A program made the position numbers and the translations under genes. From Prostheceraeus crozeri (Eukaryota > Platyhelminthes > Polycladida > Euryleptidae), in assembly GCA_907163375.1 (NCBI GenBank), contig CAJQUW010006316.1, forward strand, positions 186,001 through 250,000: a stretch of 64,000 bases of DNA. Reading direction: 5' to 3'. The notes beneath the pieces are model-generated. The model was not told the origin of the DNA, did not search any database, and saw only the letters and a program-made list of their open reading frames with translations. Below, piece by piece: positions 11,870 to 24,167 of the stretch (within the stretch, counting starts at the first letter, position 1; each line of letters starts with the position of its first letter).

Positions 11870-14115
11870 TCCGTCTTTCTACAACTAATTTTCTTTCTGA
11901 GTTGACTTCGTGGTTGAGATGAAGAGATGTCTTCTCATTTGACACTTTCATGAACTCAAAAAACGACGCAAAGCCAAAAAAGGAACTTGCGCGCAGGAAG
12001 AGCGAATTTCTCCTCTTGAACTGTCCATCGGACGCGGAGGTAGAAATGAGAAGAGTACATTCCACAATAGGTCGACGGCAGAGCAGACGTAATTCCTTCA
12101 TCACACAGATCAGCTGGATATGTTTTTACGCACAAGTGCTTGTAAATAGTTGTCTGATGAAAAGGTTGCGAACTCGAGTTTTGGACCTTCTTGAACTGCG
12201 TCATTCCAAGTTGATAGAAAACGCGCTTCAAGTTCGCAATTTCCCGATTGAGGACTTTTCCACGCTTCAACAATGACCTGAGGACTCGAACCGGGGCATG
12301 AACAAAGAAAGTGGATGGTGTGCACCTTATGAGGATAATTAGAGAAACAAATGACAATTGGATGGAAGATGAAATTGTTTCTATCACTATTGTCGTTCAT
12401 CTAATTGAGGAGAAAGCAAGACAATTATCACTTAGAAAATGTCGTCAACTGGTGCATCTTTACCTTCTCACAAGTGCAGAGGATGACTTACTGTTTAATT
12501 CACGTCGTGCGGAGCGTATCAGCTCGCTCATAGTCACAGCATCGGAGTTGTCATTGAGGCAGGCCGGGTCTCGATTCTCCTCTCCTCCGGCGCTTGTCCC
12601 TCGCCGCCTTCGACGTTCTACCACCGCCACACGACGCCCTAACTCCTTCTTCACATGACTCAATACGTCCAGCAATTCACCTGCAAAGAGAATGACATCG
12701 ATCAGTTCAATAATTCAATTATGAAATATCTATTCCATTTATGAGACCTGCACTACTTGACATGGTTCGCGTTCAATATTCGTCAGTTTCAAGGAATGGA
12801 GTAGCTATAATGAACTTTTCTTGTGTTCTTCGTGCACTATCTTCCATTATGTTATGACCATGATCATTTCTACGTAAATTTCGACTATTTGGACTGCAGA
12901 TGGTTAAGGTCAAATAACAGAAAGTAATTGCTCAAAGAATATAATGAAGAGTGCTTCATTAATACTTACACATACAACATGTTTGAATCAGTGTTCAAGT
13001 ATGTGGTCAAACAAAAACTCCCGCAAGAAAATACCAAAATAATGCAACAATAAAAGCAAGGGTTTCAATATGAAATTCTGCAAATAATTGTTAAGTCACT
13101 AAAACGCGTGTTCTGTTTATATGAGTCCAAAGCTGTATAATATAGAGGAGTTAAGAATTAACGACCAGAATTAAGGGGCAAGCCGATAAACATCGAGATA
13201 TTATCCAAAATCACAAGTCTCAAAGCCTATCACAGTTCCCATGTCACCTCTAGTCAACATGGATATCAGATCTCTATCCTACCACCTAATAATTGAGAAT
13301 TCACACTATCCCATTTCAAGGTAAATTGAATATTTGGAAGAAACGATTTATTTGTCTTAGTTTTTCATATCGCCCTTAAAACCTGTCAGCAAGAAGTCTA
13401 TCACAGATTTCGTCCTGATATGTGGCATTTCTCTGTATTTGCTAACAAATCATTTCAACTTTGTATTTTTAATATATTCATATCCATTTCCATGTGTATA
13501 TCCACACAAAGTTATTAATTTCTTGTTTGCTCAATGTATTTGAAGCCTTTTATTTATGAATGTGATCCTTTGTAGACACAAGCACCGCGCGTTTGTCGAT
13601 CAAAAAAAGACAATCATTGCGGAATTTTCCAACAGTAACAGAAAATGAGATCTTCAGTGAGAAAGAAAATAGGTGGAGGTTATTGTCAACTGCAAGTTGG
13701 CAGAAAATGTTCACAAATAAAGAAGTAGTTCAATACGTTCAATGCCTACAGCGAAAACCTGATTATTTCTGGCGCTCTGGTAGCATTTACAGCTCACACA
13801 AGCAAAATACATGCAGATTGAGAAGCATCTTGAGAAGTAATTTGAGTTATTGGATTCACTGGAAACACAGTGTCACATTAATAAAGACAGGAATTGGCAT
13901 GGAATACTCAGTAAGTTATTATAAACAAATATTAGCTAATAAGTGAAATTTTCAGGGTGATAAAATTTCAGCGGCGTCAGACCCTCATTTTCTATTCATT
14001 TATTATCTTATCTGTAGAGCAGAGGCGTTCTCAATACGGCAGTAACTGCTACCCTGGAACTTCTGTGATTGGCACTTAATTAGCAGCAAACCTGTCTTCG
14101 GCAGTATTGTTTTTA
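11870..14115. other. Unassigned sequence between the 45-bp array and mariner
   Basis: Several 80-145 codon frames overlap one another on both strands at 11850-12680, but none has a recognisable domain. From 12700 to 14100 the sequence is AT-rich without motifs. A lone B-box-like GGTTCGAGTCC lies on the minus strand at about 12281 without a matching A box. Confidence 0.35.
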
Positions 14116-14117
14116 TA

Positions 14118-15480
14118 CGTGGTTGGTTCAATAAGTAGTGAGACTAAGAATGAAAACGATCTTTTAAACAAATTTTTTTATTACAGCTGGTAAGTAAGCA
14201 GTAAGTAGGTCTAGAAACGAGTAGAATTTGTTTCTCAATGTAACTTCCTTCGTTGTGAAGACACTTTCTCCAGCGAATCAGTAATTCATCAAATGCGGAG
14301 CGAAACCATGACTGTGGTTTGCTGTCAAAGAACCATTGAACTTCTTCTTTGACTTGCTCAGGGGTCTCAAAGTGGCTTCCACGCGAATGCTTCTTCAAAT
14401 GGCGAAATAAGAAGAAATCACTTGGCGCCAAATCGGGACTGTAAGCGGGATGGCTCACCTTCTTTAGAGAAGAATTTTCCATTGTTTCATTCACAAGAGA
14501 TGCCGAATGGATTGGAGCGTTGTCGTGAAGAAGCCAGAGATCACAATTTCTGGACTTTCGTCTTCGAGATCGCGCTTGTTTTCAATATATTGCAGTAGTA
14601 CTTAGAGTTCAACGTCTCGTTAGCCTCCGCAAAATCGACCAGAATGATTCCATTAGCATCCCAAAAGACACTCAACATCAAGCAACGACGATGCGATGTC
14701 CGGCTCGAAGCTTTAAACTTGGCTTTTCATTCGGAAACTTCCATTCTGCGGAGTCTCGTTTGCTCTCTGGTGCATACAAAGAAAGCGGTGTCTCATCTTC
14801 AGTGATGATGTTTAAGAGAAAAGATTCGCCAAGTTCTTCGAACATCGTTAGATTTTCAAGGCAAGCTTGTTGCCGTCGATCCTGAAGTTCGGAAGTCAAG
14901 AACTTGGAACAAAGCGACTGCAAAGTTTGCGCAACCCCAATTTCTTTCAGAAGAGAGTGACACGAACCAATGCTTACGTTGATGGCATTTGCGAGGCTTG
15001 ACACTGTTATGCGACGTTGCTCCTTCACAAGTTTTTCAATATGGAATAACTTTTCAGAATTGTCGATTTCCAAAGGCCGGCCAGGTTTGTCGTTGCCGAA
15101 GACGGAGTCCCTTCCTCTTTTGAAATCACTAATCCATCGATGAATCGTGGCTTTAGACGGCGCTTCGTCGCCGTATGTCTCTTGAAGCATTTCTTTAATT
15201 CTGTCGGCAGGCGTATTTCGCAGAACGAAAAATTTTATCACAGAGCGGTATTCAACAGGATGAATGCGCATGATTGTAGTCAATAAAATTGAAATGAATG
15301 AACGAAATAGCTCTTATTCAAATTTAAACTATGATTTCAATCAATAATCATTGGTATCATTGAAAATTCAAATAACTTAGCAGCATCAACCTAGATATGT
15401 CATAGATCGAGTGCATAACATTTCAATGCGATCTGAAATCGAGAAGAGGATCTGTCTCACTACTTATTGAACCAACCACG
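14118..15480 (-). mobile_element. mariner DNA transposon with intact ends
   Basis: The element is 1363 bp, typical for mariner. Its two 27-bp terminal inverted repeats (14118-14144 and 15454-15480) are exact reverse complements, beginning CGTGGTTGGTTCAATAAG. It is flanked by the TA target duplication expected of Tc1/mariner insertion (14116-14117 and 15481-15482). A single transposase frame, now frameshifted, fills the element on the minus strand. Perfect ends with a broken gene fit either a fairly recent insertion or a copy mobilised by transposase supplied from elsewhere. Confidence 0.95.
14144..15283 (-). pseudogene. mariner transposase, D,D34D type, frameshifted
   Basis: It reads leftward from the ATG at 15283. 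The N-terminal 201-codon part has the paired helix-turn-helix DNA-binding region (SKATIHRWISDFKRGR, then GRPLEIDN), a degenerate WVPHEL-like segment (SKFLTSELQDRR) and the first catalytic Asp in TEDET. Near 14720 the frame shifts and continues with VFWDANGIILVDFAEANETL. A second shift near 14545 leads to LLHDNAPIHSA, holding the second Asp, and SHPAYSPDLAPSDFFLF, with the third Asp 34 residues on, the mariner spacing. The chain ends at about 14144, beside the TIR. All three catalytic residues can be seen, but two frame changes and a stop between them mean no full protein is made. The usual length is about 345 residues. Confidence 0.92.
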
Positions 15481-15482
15481 TA

Positions 15483-17002
15483 GATTTGATTGTGGCCTTG
15501 ATTTTACTGAGTATATTGCAATTTCATATTGTGCAAATTTAGCTATGGTACAATGTGGAAAAAAGAAGGCAAAATGTGTCTCGTAATGATGATATCTGCA
15601 TCTATGCATGTAAAAGAAATTGTAAATCTCAGTTAGCGTATATCTACATGTGCATTTATAGCATTGCTGCCCCAGTCCACTTCAATTACACACAGTAGTG
15701 TTAACCATGGAAGTCTAGATATCTATAATTAGCAATCATAGCTATTTAGAAGTCCATGGTATTAACATAGATTTTTTCGGGCAACAGTGTAGGGCATTTT
15801 CAGGCGCTTCCTCAAATGTCGTACATTATTACACTCAAAAATCCATGTTGATGTTATATTGTAGCCAGTCGCTTCTTCTTTTCGATTATCTTGATCAATT
15901 CACCTTTTTAGAATATTAAGCATTCTATGATCGTTGATGCTGAGAGTGGAGAAAACATGGCAAGAATCTTTCGAACTTTCACATGAATTACTTATTTTCT
16001 GGCTCCGTGTTTGGAGTAAATATTTTGGTGCAAGATGGGTCAGTTGGACAAACACAATGGAAATGTTTGTAAGTGCTACGAGGAAAGGTCGGATAATAAT
16101 GGACCGATTTCTAGCGCTTTGGTTAAATGAACTATCGGAAAAGAACAATTATTGTGCGAAAGCCAGCAAACTAAATCTTCTATCAGATATCTGATTTTGA
16201 GATCATCAGCATTTTCGACTCGACTATATCTCAAGACATTGGAACATTGCTGAAAAGAAAGAGCCACAACAAGCAAGATCAATGAAATGAGGGCAATGTT
16301 TAATATAATCATTTCAGGTGTCATTACGTTTAATTCGACAATTCGATATTATTGATATAAACAGCTTGACATGTCTATATCATTTCAAATACCAAATACA
16401 ATTCAATACAGTGAGACGGATTTCCGCAGTTTAAGCTTACAATAAATTATCACTGATCATCAGTAATGATTGCAGACACAGACTGCAACTATGATTGCAT
16501 TGAAATTATGTTAATGATTGTTTATTATGATGTTTCATGATTTGTGAAAGCAATAAACTTCAGAAAATTAATGTAAACGCACCTTAATTGATGAGACGAA
16601 TCAATACATTCTCATCCATTTCACTAATTCACTCATAGTATTTCCGATTCACTGGTTCATATTATTAAAAAGATACCGGAAAACCAACGAGCAGAATCTG
16701 AGCCGCTGTCACCAGATACATATGTGTCCTCTATCTTCAAGGCATTAGAAAACGTATTCAGGCTTGCAAAACCAAATTAAGATGTCTACATTAAGATTAT
16801 CTATAGATAAAAGTTGAATAAGTCTTAATATCATCGTAGTTATCTACAGGCAGATAATGTGACTGTTAAAAGAATTGTTCCTACCATTGTCCATCTTATT
16901 AGCCTAGTTCTCAAAGTCATTCACATCGGAGATAACGTTCACGATCACGGAGCGGCATTTTGATGACATTTCCAATCAAGAGAGACCAAGATGAATCCTT
17001 AA
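15483..17002. other. Unassigned AT-rich sequence with an imperfect palindrome
   Basis: No gene recognised. An imperfect inverted repeat of about 30-base arms, both containing CCATGGA, lies at 15704-15733 and 15737-15766. Frames at 15900-16320 on both strands are short; one minus frame starts with a hydrophobic stretch but has no family signature. Confidence 0.35.
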
Positions 17003-17396
17003 CAGACCTGCCAACATTCACATTTGCAAATCGGGACATGGCTACTATCATCAGGCATGCAAACTAACGCATATACATTAAAAAAAAATCTGCATTATTT
17101 TGAATATTTTATCGAACATAAATTCATTAAAATACGACTATTTGAGACAATGAAATCATAAAATATAGATGACACAATGTTTGACTGTGAAAGGCGAGAG
17201 GCATCTTATTGGCGCGATAACACACATATATCATAGCACACAGGTGAATATGGAATGCGCGCAGTGCAAATTTTTGAATTATTTAAAAACTGATAACTAA
17301 AAATCTTGCAACATAAAAAATTAAAATATCGGGACATTTGTCAAAAAATCGGGGCTGCTGAAAATGGCAATAAAATCGGAACAGTTGGCAGGTCTG
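17003..17396. mobile_element. MITE, 394 bp, with CAGACCTGCCAAC ends
   Basis: The 13-base terminal inverted repeat CAGACCTGCCAAC starts at 17003, and its exact reverse complement ends at 17396. The directly abutting flanks share CCTTAA (16997-17002 and 17397-17402), giving a 6-bp target duplication. The words ATCGGGACAT (left) and ATCGGGACATTTG (right) repeat just inside the ends. There is no coding capacity. Ends beginning CAG are typical of hAT, whose duplications are normally 8 bp, so the superfamily is uncertain; a 4-bp TTAA reading would make the ends asymmetric. Confidence 0.75.
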
Positions 17397-17402
17397 CCTT
17401 AA

Positions 17403-18463
17403 CTTTATGTACTTGGAAAGGTGTCCATAATAATGAGCCGCTGAAGAGATAGAGTTGGGAATTGAACTCACCATGTCCCTCACCGAAATCATTAATGAAA
17501 GTGATTATTAAATGGTGGTTGCTCACACTTTCAGCTCGTACTCATCCTTGTTTACTGAGATCATTGGTTCTTGGTCATCTCTCAAGATGCAATTCCGGTG
17601 CTACTTATGCCCCTGACTATGAAGGCAGCAGGAGCAGAGAATTGTCTAACAAACTCCTGAAGGAATCATTGCCTTAAAGTTCAAGTGCAACAACTGTATT
17701 GAGTCATTGTCAATGACTAAAAATTGAACTTTAAATGATTAATAAATTGATCTGCACGTCTGGTATGCGCACTTTAAGAGAGATATTTCTAATTCAAATT
17801 CTATAGCAACAAGACGAGCAATAGCTTTGCCACTTTAGCAAAGGAAAATTGTCTCGACATTCACAATGACAAAACACGCGTCTTTCTTCAGTCATCTGTC
17901 CTTGTCTAGACCCATCACATGTGTTACAGCGACGCTCACAGATGCACCAGCAAATAGCAACACTTTCTTGTGTGTATTCAGTGTAGAAGGTAAATATGAC
18001 ATATCTAACTGTCTGGTAACCTAAAACCGATAGATAGTAAACATCCAAGGTGAAAATTGTTTAAGTCATTGGAAAAAATAATTTCCGATTTCGAATAGTA
18101 CATTACATGCACATCAGATTAGAAAAAAGTTGTTTACATCATGAATGTCGAAGATTGTAACAAAAAAGCAGCATAGCAGCATGATAAAAAAAGCAATCCT
18201 TCATAATGTCAGAGGTGCCCTAAGAGAAAGATTCGATCTACCATAACATTCCATACCTTAACTTAACATTCCACTTGTTTTTATTTCCATTGAATTGGAT
18301 CAAACCAGTCTCACTCCTACAATATTTGACAGTCTGATCGTCTTGCTGGCTAAGATTAGGAACTCAGAAATGACGTTTCCGAATCCATCTCTGCAATATC
18401 CATGGCACACTCCCTTTCCAAATATTCTCAAATATTTTGGGAACAATTCGATCTGCACTTTAA
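17403..18463. other. Unassigned sequence
   Basis: No gene recognised. The final 100 bases (from about 18370) already contain loose versions of the 35-bp unit that is regular from 18464 on. Confidence 0.35.
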
Positions 18464-19005
18464 TAGACTTCAATCCGCCCTTTCTGCGATATCTATGGTA
18501 AACTTCAATCCTCACTTTCTGCGATATCTATGGTAAACTTCATTTCGCACTTTCTGCGATATCTATGGTAAACTTCAATCCTCACTTTCTGGGATATCTA
18601 TGGAAAACTTCAATCCGCACTTTCTCGATATCTATGGTAAACTTCAATCCGCACTTTCTCCGATATCTATGGTAAACTTCAATCCGCACTTTCTGGAATA
18701 TCTAGGTAGACTTCATTTCGCACTTTCTGCGATATCTATGGTAAACTTCATTTCCCACTTTCTGCGATATCTATGGTAAACTTCAATCCTCACTTTCTGG
18801 GATATCTATGGAAAACTTCAATCCGCACTTTCTCGATATCTATGGTAAACTTCAATCCTCACTTTCTCCGATATCTATGGTAAACTTCAATCCTCACTTT
18901 CTCCGATATCTATGGTAAACTTCATTTCGCACTTTCTGGGATATCTATGGTAAAGTTCAATCCGCACTTTTTGCGATATCTAGGTAAACTTAAATCCTCA
19001 CTTTC
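18464..19005. repeat. 35-bp minisatellite, about 15 units
   Basis: The unit reads roughly GGTAAACTTCAATCCGCACT plus TTCTGCGATATCTAT. Variants include AATCCTCAC, ATTTCGCAC and single-base losses (CTCGATATC). The order of variants repeats: a Tcctcac / Tttcgcac / Tcctcac-TGGG / GAAAA pattern occurs near 18500-18620 and again near 18720-18830, suggesting multi-unit duplication. Degenerate copies continue to about 19130 with the CATTATCTAGGGTAGAT variant. Confidence 0.92.
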
Positions 19006-19139
19006 CATTATGTTTGTGGTTCAATCCCACTTCGAACATTTTGCATTATCTAGGGTAGATTCCGTCCCTGCACCCTCTCCAAACCATGGGACACTTCCCA
19101 GTAATACCTGCCGCAAAATCTAGGATAGATAAAAGATTA

Positions 19140-19957
19140 TGACATTATTTGATGCTGATTTCTACAATATGAAAAATTATATATATTCCGATACACTTAT
19201 CCGAAATCAGACATTTAACTTAGTTCCTAATGAAACGCTGATCTGAGTTAACAGCATGCAGGCTCAAATCGCTGACATTCCTCTTCCTCACAACCACCCC
19301 GCCTTGACTACAATAATATTGCAATTTGTGGGTCATGAACTGTCTGGGGACTCGAACATTTTGAATTCTTTCTCCTTTACCATCAATTCAAATGTCATGA
19401 ATGTGACAAAGAAAGCGGAACAGCAAAGAAGACCGGTGGTCACTGCCGCTGGATCTCCATTCGGGATGTTGCTTCGCGAAGCATCTCCTGAATCGAGTTC
19501 CTTCCTTTCCGAGTTTCGCTTCGTCTGTGAGTAGCGGCTCCTTTGTTCCTTTGCATCTGGGGGCGTTTCCATGCAGCGAAACTTTCTGTTCCTTTCTCTT
19601 GTGTTCGGGGAATGCCGCGGTGCAGGATAAAGGCTGATAGTTTTGAGCTACTTGTGCGAACAGTGTTGTCGGGAGCTCGTTTGTCGCACAGTTGATGGAT
19701 GAGTCACAAGTTCGTATCTTCATGTTTTCCAATGATGATGAATAGTGATTGGAAACTTGCGTCCCAATGAACAAATTGAAACGAATGGCGGTGAAGAGAA
19801 AGTGAAGAAGAAGCGGAAGATGGGGCCTCCACTTGTCCTAAATCCCTGCCACAAAGAGATGAAGATGCATGAATACGGTCATGACCATCACCAGTGTACT
19901 TTCCTCAGTTCAATTATAAAGTTTCTATCCATTTCCAGGAAAATAGTGACGGAACTC
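19140..19957. other. Unassigned sequence
   Basis: No gene recognised. Overlapping frames of 80-130 codons occur on both strands at 19250-19780, with no domain. Confidence 0.35.
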
Positions 19958-20140
19958 ACGGAGGTCCTACACGGGTATATGAAGGACTTCCATCCACTGC
20001 AACGCAGAGAGTGATTCACGAAGGTCCTACACAGGCATATGAAGGACTTCTACCCACTGCACCGCGGAGGTTCTACACGGGCATCTGAAGGACTTCTACC
20101 CACTGCACCGCGGAGAGTGATTCACGGAGATCCTACCCCA
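19958..20140. repeat. Tandem repeat, alternating 60- and 46-bp spacing, 3-4 units
   Basis: The phrase GGTCCTACAC ... CATATGAAGGACTTC ... CCACTGCA recurs, with starts at about 19961, 20021, 20067 and 20127. The third unit lacks the GAGAGTGATTCAC block found between the others, which explains the 46-bp step. Confidence 0.85.
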
Positions 20141-23100
20141 TCTTAAACACTTCAACGTGCTGCACCAGAGACGGTACCCGGAGACCACAATTACATCGTC
20201 CCCTGCACGGTAAATAATGATATTCACAAGATCACAATCCTCCGTTGTGAACGCAAGGAAAGGACTGGAGAATGACTACCAGTAGCCAAGAGAATCTACA
20301 CGGGTCTGCTTTTATTCTTCTTTGGTGCTGGAAATTTGCAGTAATTGATTCGTGCTAAACACCGATCCCCCAAACACATCTTTCTAGCGACTATCGGTAT
20401 TCAAATGAATGACATTAATAAAGTTTGTTGATAACAAATTAAGTCGACTGTGAACATTACGATTGAGAACTGGCCCGATAATCAACATGTGCATCTGAAA
20501 ATTTGTCTGCAATTATCCAGATATTCAGGCGCGGTGAAACACATCACTTTCAATGCACATTTCCTCATTCAGGTGTCTCCAAGGTGCTCATGGCACTAAT
20601 CTCGGTCAATGTTCCAAGATCTTAATAATCTGTTTTTTAGAAAGAAATTGTCATTTGGTGTATTGTAAATTATCTTATCCAAAGACTGTAATTTAAAAAA
20701 TGAGAATTACCGAAAAATATTACAGAATACACTGATCAAAAGAATTGGAGTTCGCCGTTCTCCGCATTGCACATCATCTCGCAAATGTGGCTTCCAACAC
20801 TACTGCTGTCTGATTTGTATGATTGGTTATCTTGCTGCAGTTGATGCAATGTATTTGCAATGATAAATAAGAGAAGAAGCCCAGTTGCGAAAGGTCTCTT
20901 GTCGATTCCGAATTTTTTATTGAACACCTTAGTGACCAATGTCAGTGTAGCGGCCCATGCAAAGATTGACCATCCATGTGTTTCTATGGAAACAAATTTG
21001 ATGAAGCTGAAGCAGCATCATCATCGCGTTAATTAGACGTCAGGTTAAGTTGTGAAGAGTGCACATATTCATCACTGTATTAGTTTCGATGCATTTTACT
21101 ATACATAGAATTTTATGAAAATATCACGGCAATTAAGAAACCTGTTCTTCAATGCATAGACATCAGCACATGGCGTATATCCATTAACTAGCCTGCTAGC
21201 TCCGAAAGTAGAGAGTTCGAATCTGTCCTCGAGTATGTTTTGATGCATTGTAAGTCGATTTCAAAGCAATGATGATTCGTTAAGTCTTGGCTATTGTGCT
21301 CTTTTCTTTGATTCTTTACTTATTTCTAAGGGTTAAGCTTGATTTCCTTTTACAGTTCGACAATTTTTAGCATTAGTTGCGTGGTAAGGAGTTGCACAGG
21401 CCTATTAGTCATTATTAGCTGAATACAGTACTTATTTCATGAGGTGAAACATGCGCTTTGTAGCGGACTAAGTAATATTTTGCAATGATTTGTGAATAAA
21501 TGAACAAAAACTTGCGACACACTGAATTATTTGGAAAAATCCAATTTAAATCATGTAATTAACGCTTGCCTTATCATGATCGTTATTTGACTCGTTTCAT
21601 TTCTTTAACTCACGTAAATTCGTGAAACTTTGTTGTATAGGATTAGAGCAATTTTCCAAATAAAATTCCAATTTTCTCCTGGAATCAGCAGTGTAACTGA
21701 AATTTCGAAACTATTAAGAGTTCAACTTGATGAAATTAGGAAAGGACACTAAATTCAAATTCACTACGAGAATTAATTTTCATGTCAATGAGACAATTAA
21801 TTATTATAATTATGAAACTAATTAGCCGATTACACCGAGAAGGTCAATGTTGATTAAGACGGATTGTTTCTTGGCAAGAGCTATCACTTCATCGCTATCT
21901 GGAGATCGAAAAGGCCCACGACTCTATCATATGAAGAACCTCTGTAAACATATAATGACGATATGGGTAATAAACTAAAGGCATCTTTTACAGATCCAAA
22001 CATGTTCATAAAGTGAAAACATTCACTATATAATGCGTTATAAATTGGAAATACAGAAGTTTTTCAACTGCATGTTACTTGATTATTATTAACCGTATTT
22101 TGGTAAGCCATTGCAATCAGACTAATTCGTCAGAAATCACTTGGGACAAGGACACCAGTCAAAATGTCGATATAACTAGAATAATCAAATATTGAGTAGC
22201 ATCCGCAGTTGAAAAATGGGAACAGACCTGAATAACTGCAATTTCATGAAATATCAGGAATCATCAGCAGGCCCGGTTCACATCTCTCCACATCGACACA
22301 ACTCCCTATTTAAAGTTGCAGTGAAATCCCGGTAAATTAGAGACGTCGATAGTCGTCAGAGTGGAATCGGCTTCAACGATTATCAGCGTGGTCTTCCACT
22401 AATTGACATGGCAAGATGATCTAATGAATGAAAAAGCATCCAAAAGAGAGAGAGAGAGAAGTGAGACACTGCATCTAAATTTAGAAATGATAGTGAATAG
22501 CATAAGGCTATGAGAGTTTATTAACCGATTCTGCACATTTGCCGAACTTAGATGTGGGTTAATACATACTGTATATTTCCATAACCGCGTGAAATATAAT
22601 TCGATGACTCTGAATCTGATCCTTATCGTTTGTTTGAAATACTTTCTGACACTTCATTCCTTTGTCTTTCAATTCTTTGTCTTTCTACTTCAAATATTTT
22701 CATTATCATTTCATTGTCTTACAAAGAAAAGAGACTTCACATTCCCTGGACAAAGTCTTCATTTCTGCAAACATCATTGAATACTCTGCAAATACATTTC
22801 TCCACAAATTCCATGTTTGGATACTGACAGAAAAGGAAACGACCGAATTTGGCTCAGTAAACACACTGACGCCAATTTCGGGCGTTTGTGAAAGGACTGA
22901 GAGTGTCAGGGTGATAGTTGACGTCACGACAAGTCCCGGAGAACGACTCTGGCCTAAAATTCTCCAACTTGATATTGGCGACTGAATAACCTCGATGGCA
23001 AGCTGTAGCGATGGTAGAGTCGCCTTGGAATGTGATTCAAATGATGAGATCGGTCACGCAAGACGCCAAAAACACTGATTTCAACTATCAGCATTATCCG

Positions 23101-24159
23101 ATGAAGAAGATAATTCTTATGTCTTTTTTCAAAGCGTTACATCTTGTCATAGGTGAAAGGAGACACGCGCAGCGAGGAATTTGATGGTTGGAGGAAGAGT
23201 TGAGTTGAAAAGGATGAAAAACTTGGGAATGTGTGGAGCCACAACGATTAGGGGAGCCGGGTTGAAGATTGGTAATTGAGAAGCATTCGCGTTATATTGT
23301 CTACAACTCCTCCAAGTGACATATTACACTTCAAATACTAAACTCGATGATTAATGCAGCAGAGGAGGCTTCTGTGCGCCCTCACAGCTCATTGGAGGCT
23401 TTCTTCTTCCATGTTCACCTTCACCGCAATGTCCTTGATTAACTACTTTATCCAACATTTTCAGAATTTTAGTCATCTGTCTGTGAAAGAGAATAGTTCG
23501 TTATCTATCAGCCTTTTCAGGCAGCAATTGATGCGAATTGTCAAAAAATGTATGTGGAAGTTTTTCCGATGGGTTCAATTGCTTTCTTATATCAACCGCT
23601 GACTTTTCTGAAAGTTGTGCAGTATAATTGAGAAGGTCTGTATTCACAATTCAGGCAATATGAAAAACGTATTAGAATAAGTCGTGAGACAATTACTTCT
23701 TTGGAAACTGCGAATTCTTGGGATAATGTGTCTTTTATTGTGTACGAAGTTTCGAGGTTATATTAGGATCACACACAACTTTAACGTGAAACGTTGCACT
23801 GAATTTAAGGCGCATAGTTACTACCAGAAACTATTTCATCAATGGAGTAGGATACGATGCAAATTCGGCCTCAGCGCCTTTTAAGTCTATGAAGTGATTC
23901 AAAGAAACCCAAAGTGCAGTGCATGAATTTCTTTGTTGTCTATTGAGATAATAGAAAGATCGGTGCAACGCTGCTTAAGTGATACAGTTGTCAATAAAGG
24001 AATAAAAATGAATTCTTAATAATGAACAAACACAGCATATGGACTAGGCATTGAGGAACAGTCAGGAGCAAGGTGTTAGGAGGAACGCAAACGAAAAATA
24101 CAGAATATTTGATACCTAATTATCTAATTAATTCAGCGCTATTTTCATGTTATATTGAA
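20141..24159. other. Long unassigned AT-rich stretch
   Basis: About 4 kb without a recognisable gene. A (GA)n run lies at 22445-22460. A B-box-like AGTTCGAATCTG near 21207 might be another relic of the tRNA-like family, but nothing around it aligns well. Frames at 22590-22985 are open in three phases at once and are not credible as coding. Confidence 0.35.
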
Positions 24160-24167
24160 CTACATAT

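Noticed and set aside
10718-11905. Repeat proteins of 311-366 residues on both strands
   Set aside because: They arise because a stop-free 45-bp unit is repeated; several frames and both strands are open at once and no flanking exon or domain supports them.
12275-12300. B-box-like GGTTCGAGTCC on the minus strand
   Set aside because: No A box at tRNA spacing and no similarity to the tRNA-like families.
22589-22985. Plus-strand frames of 63-107 codons
   Set aside because: Three phases are open over the same bases; the sequence is T-rich and shows no domain.
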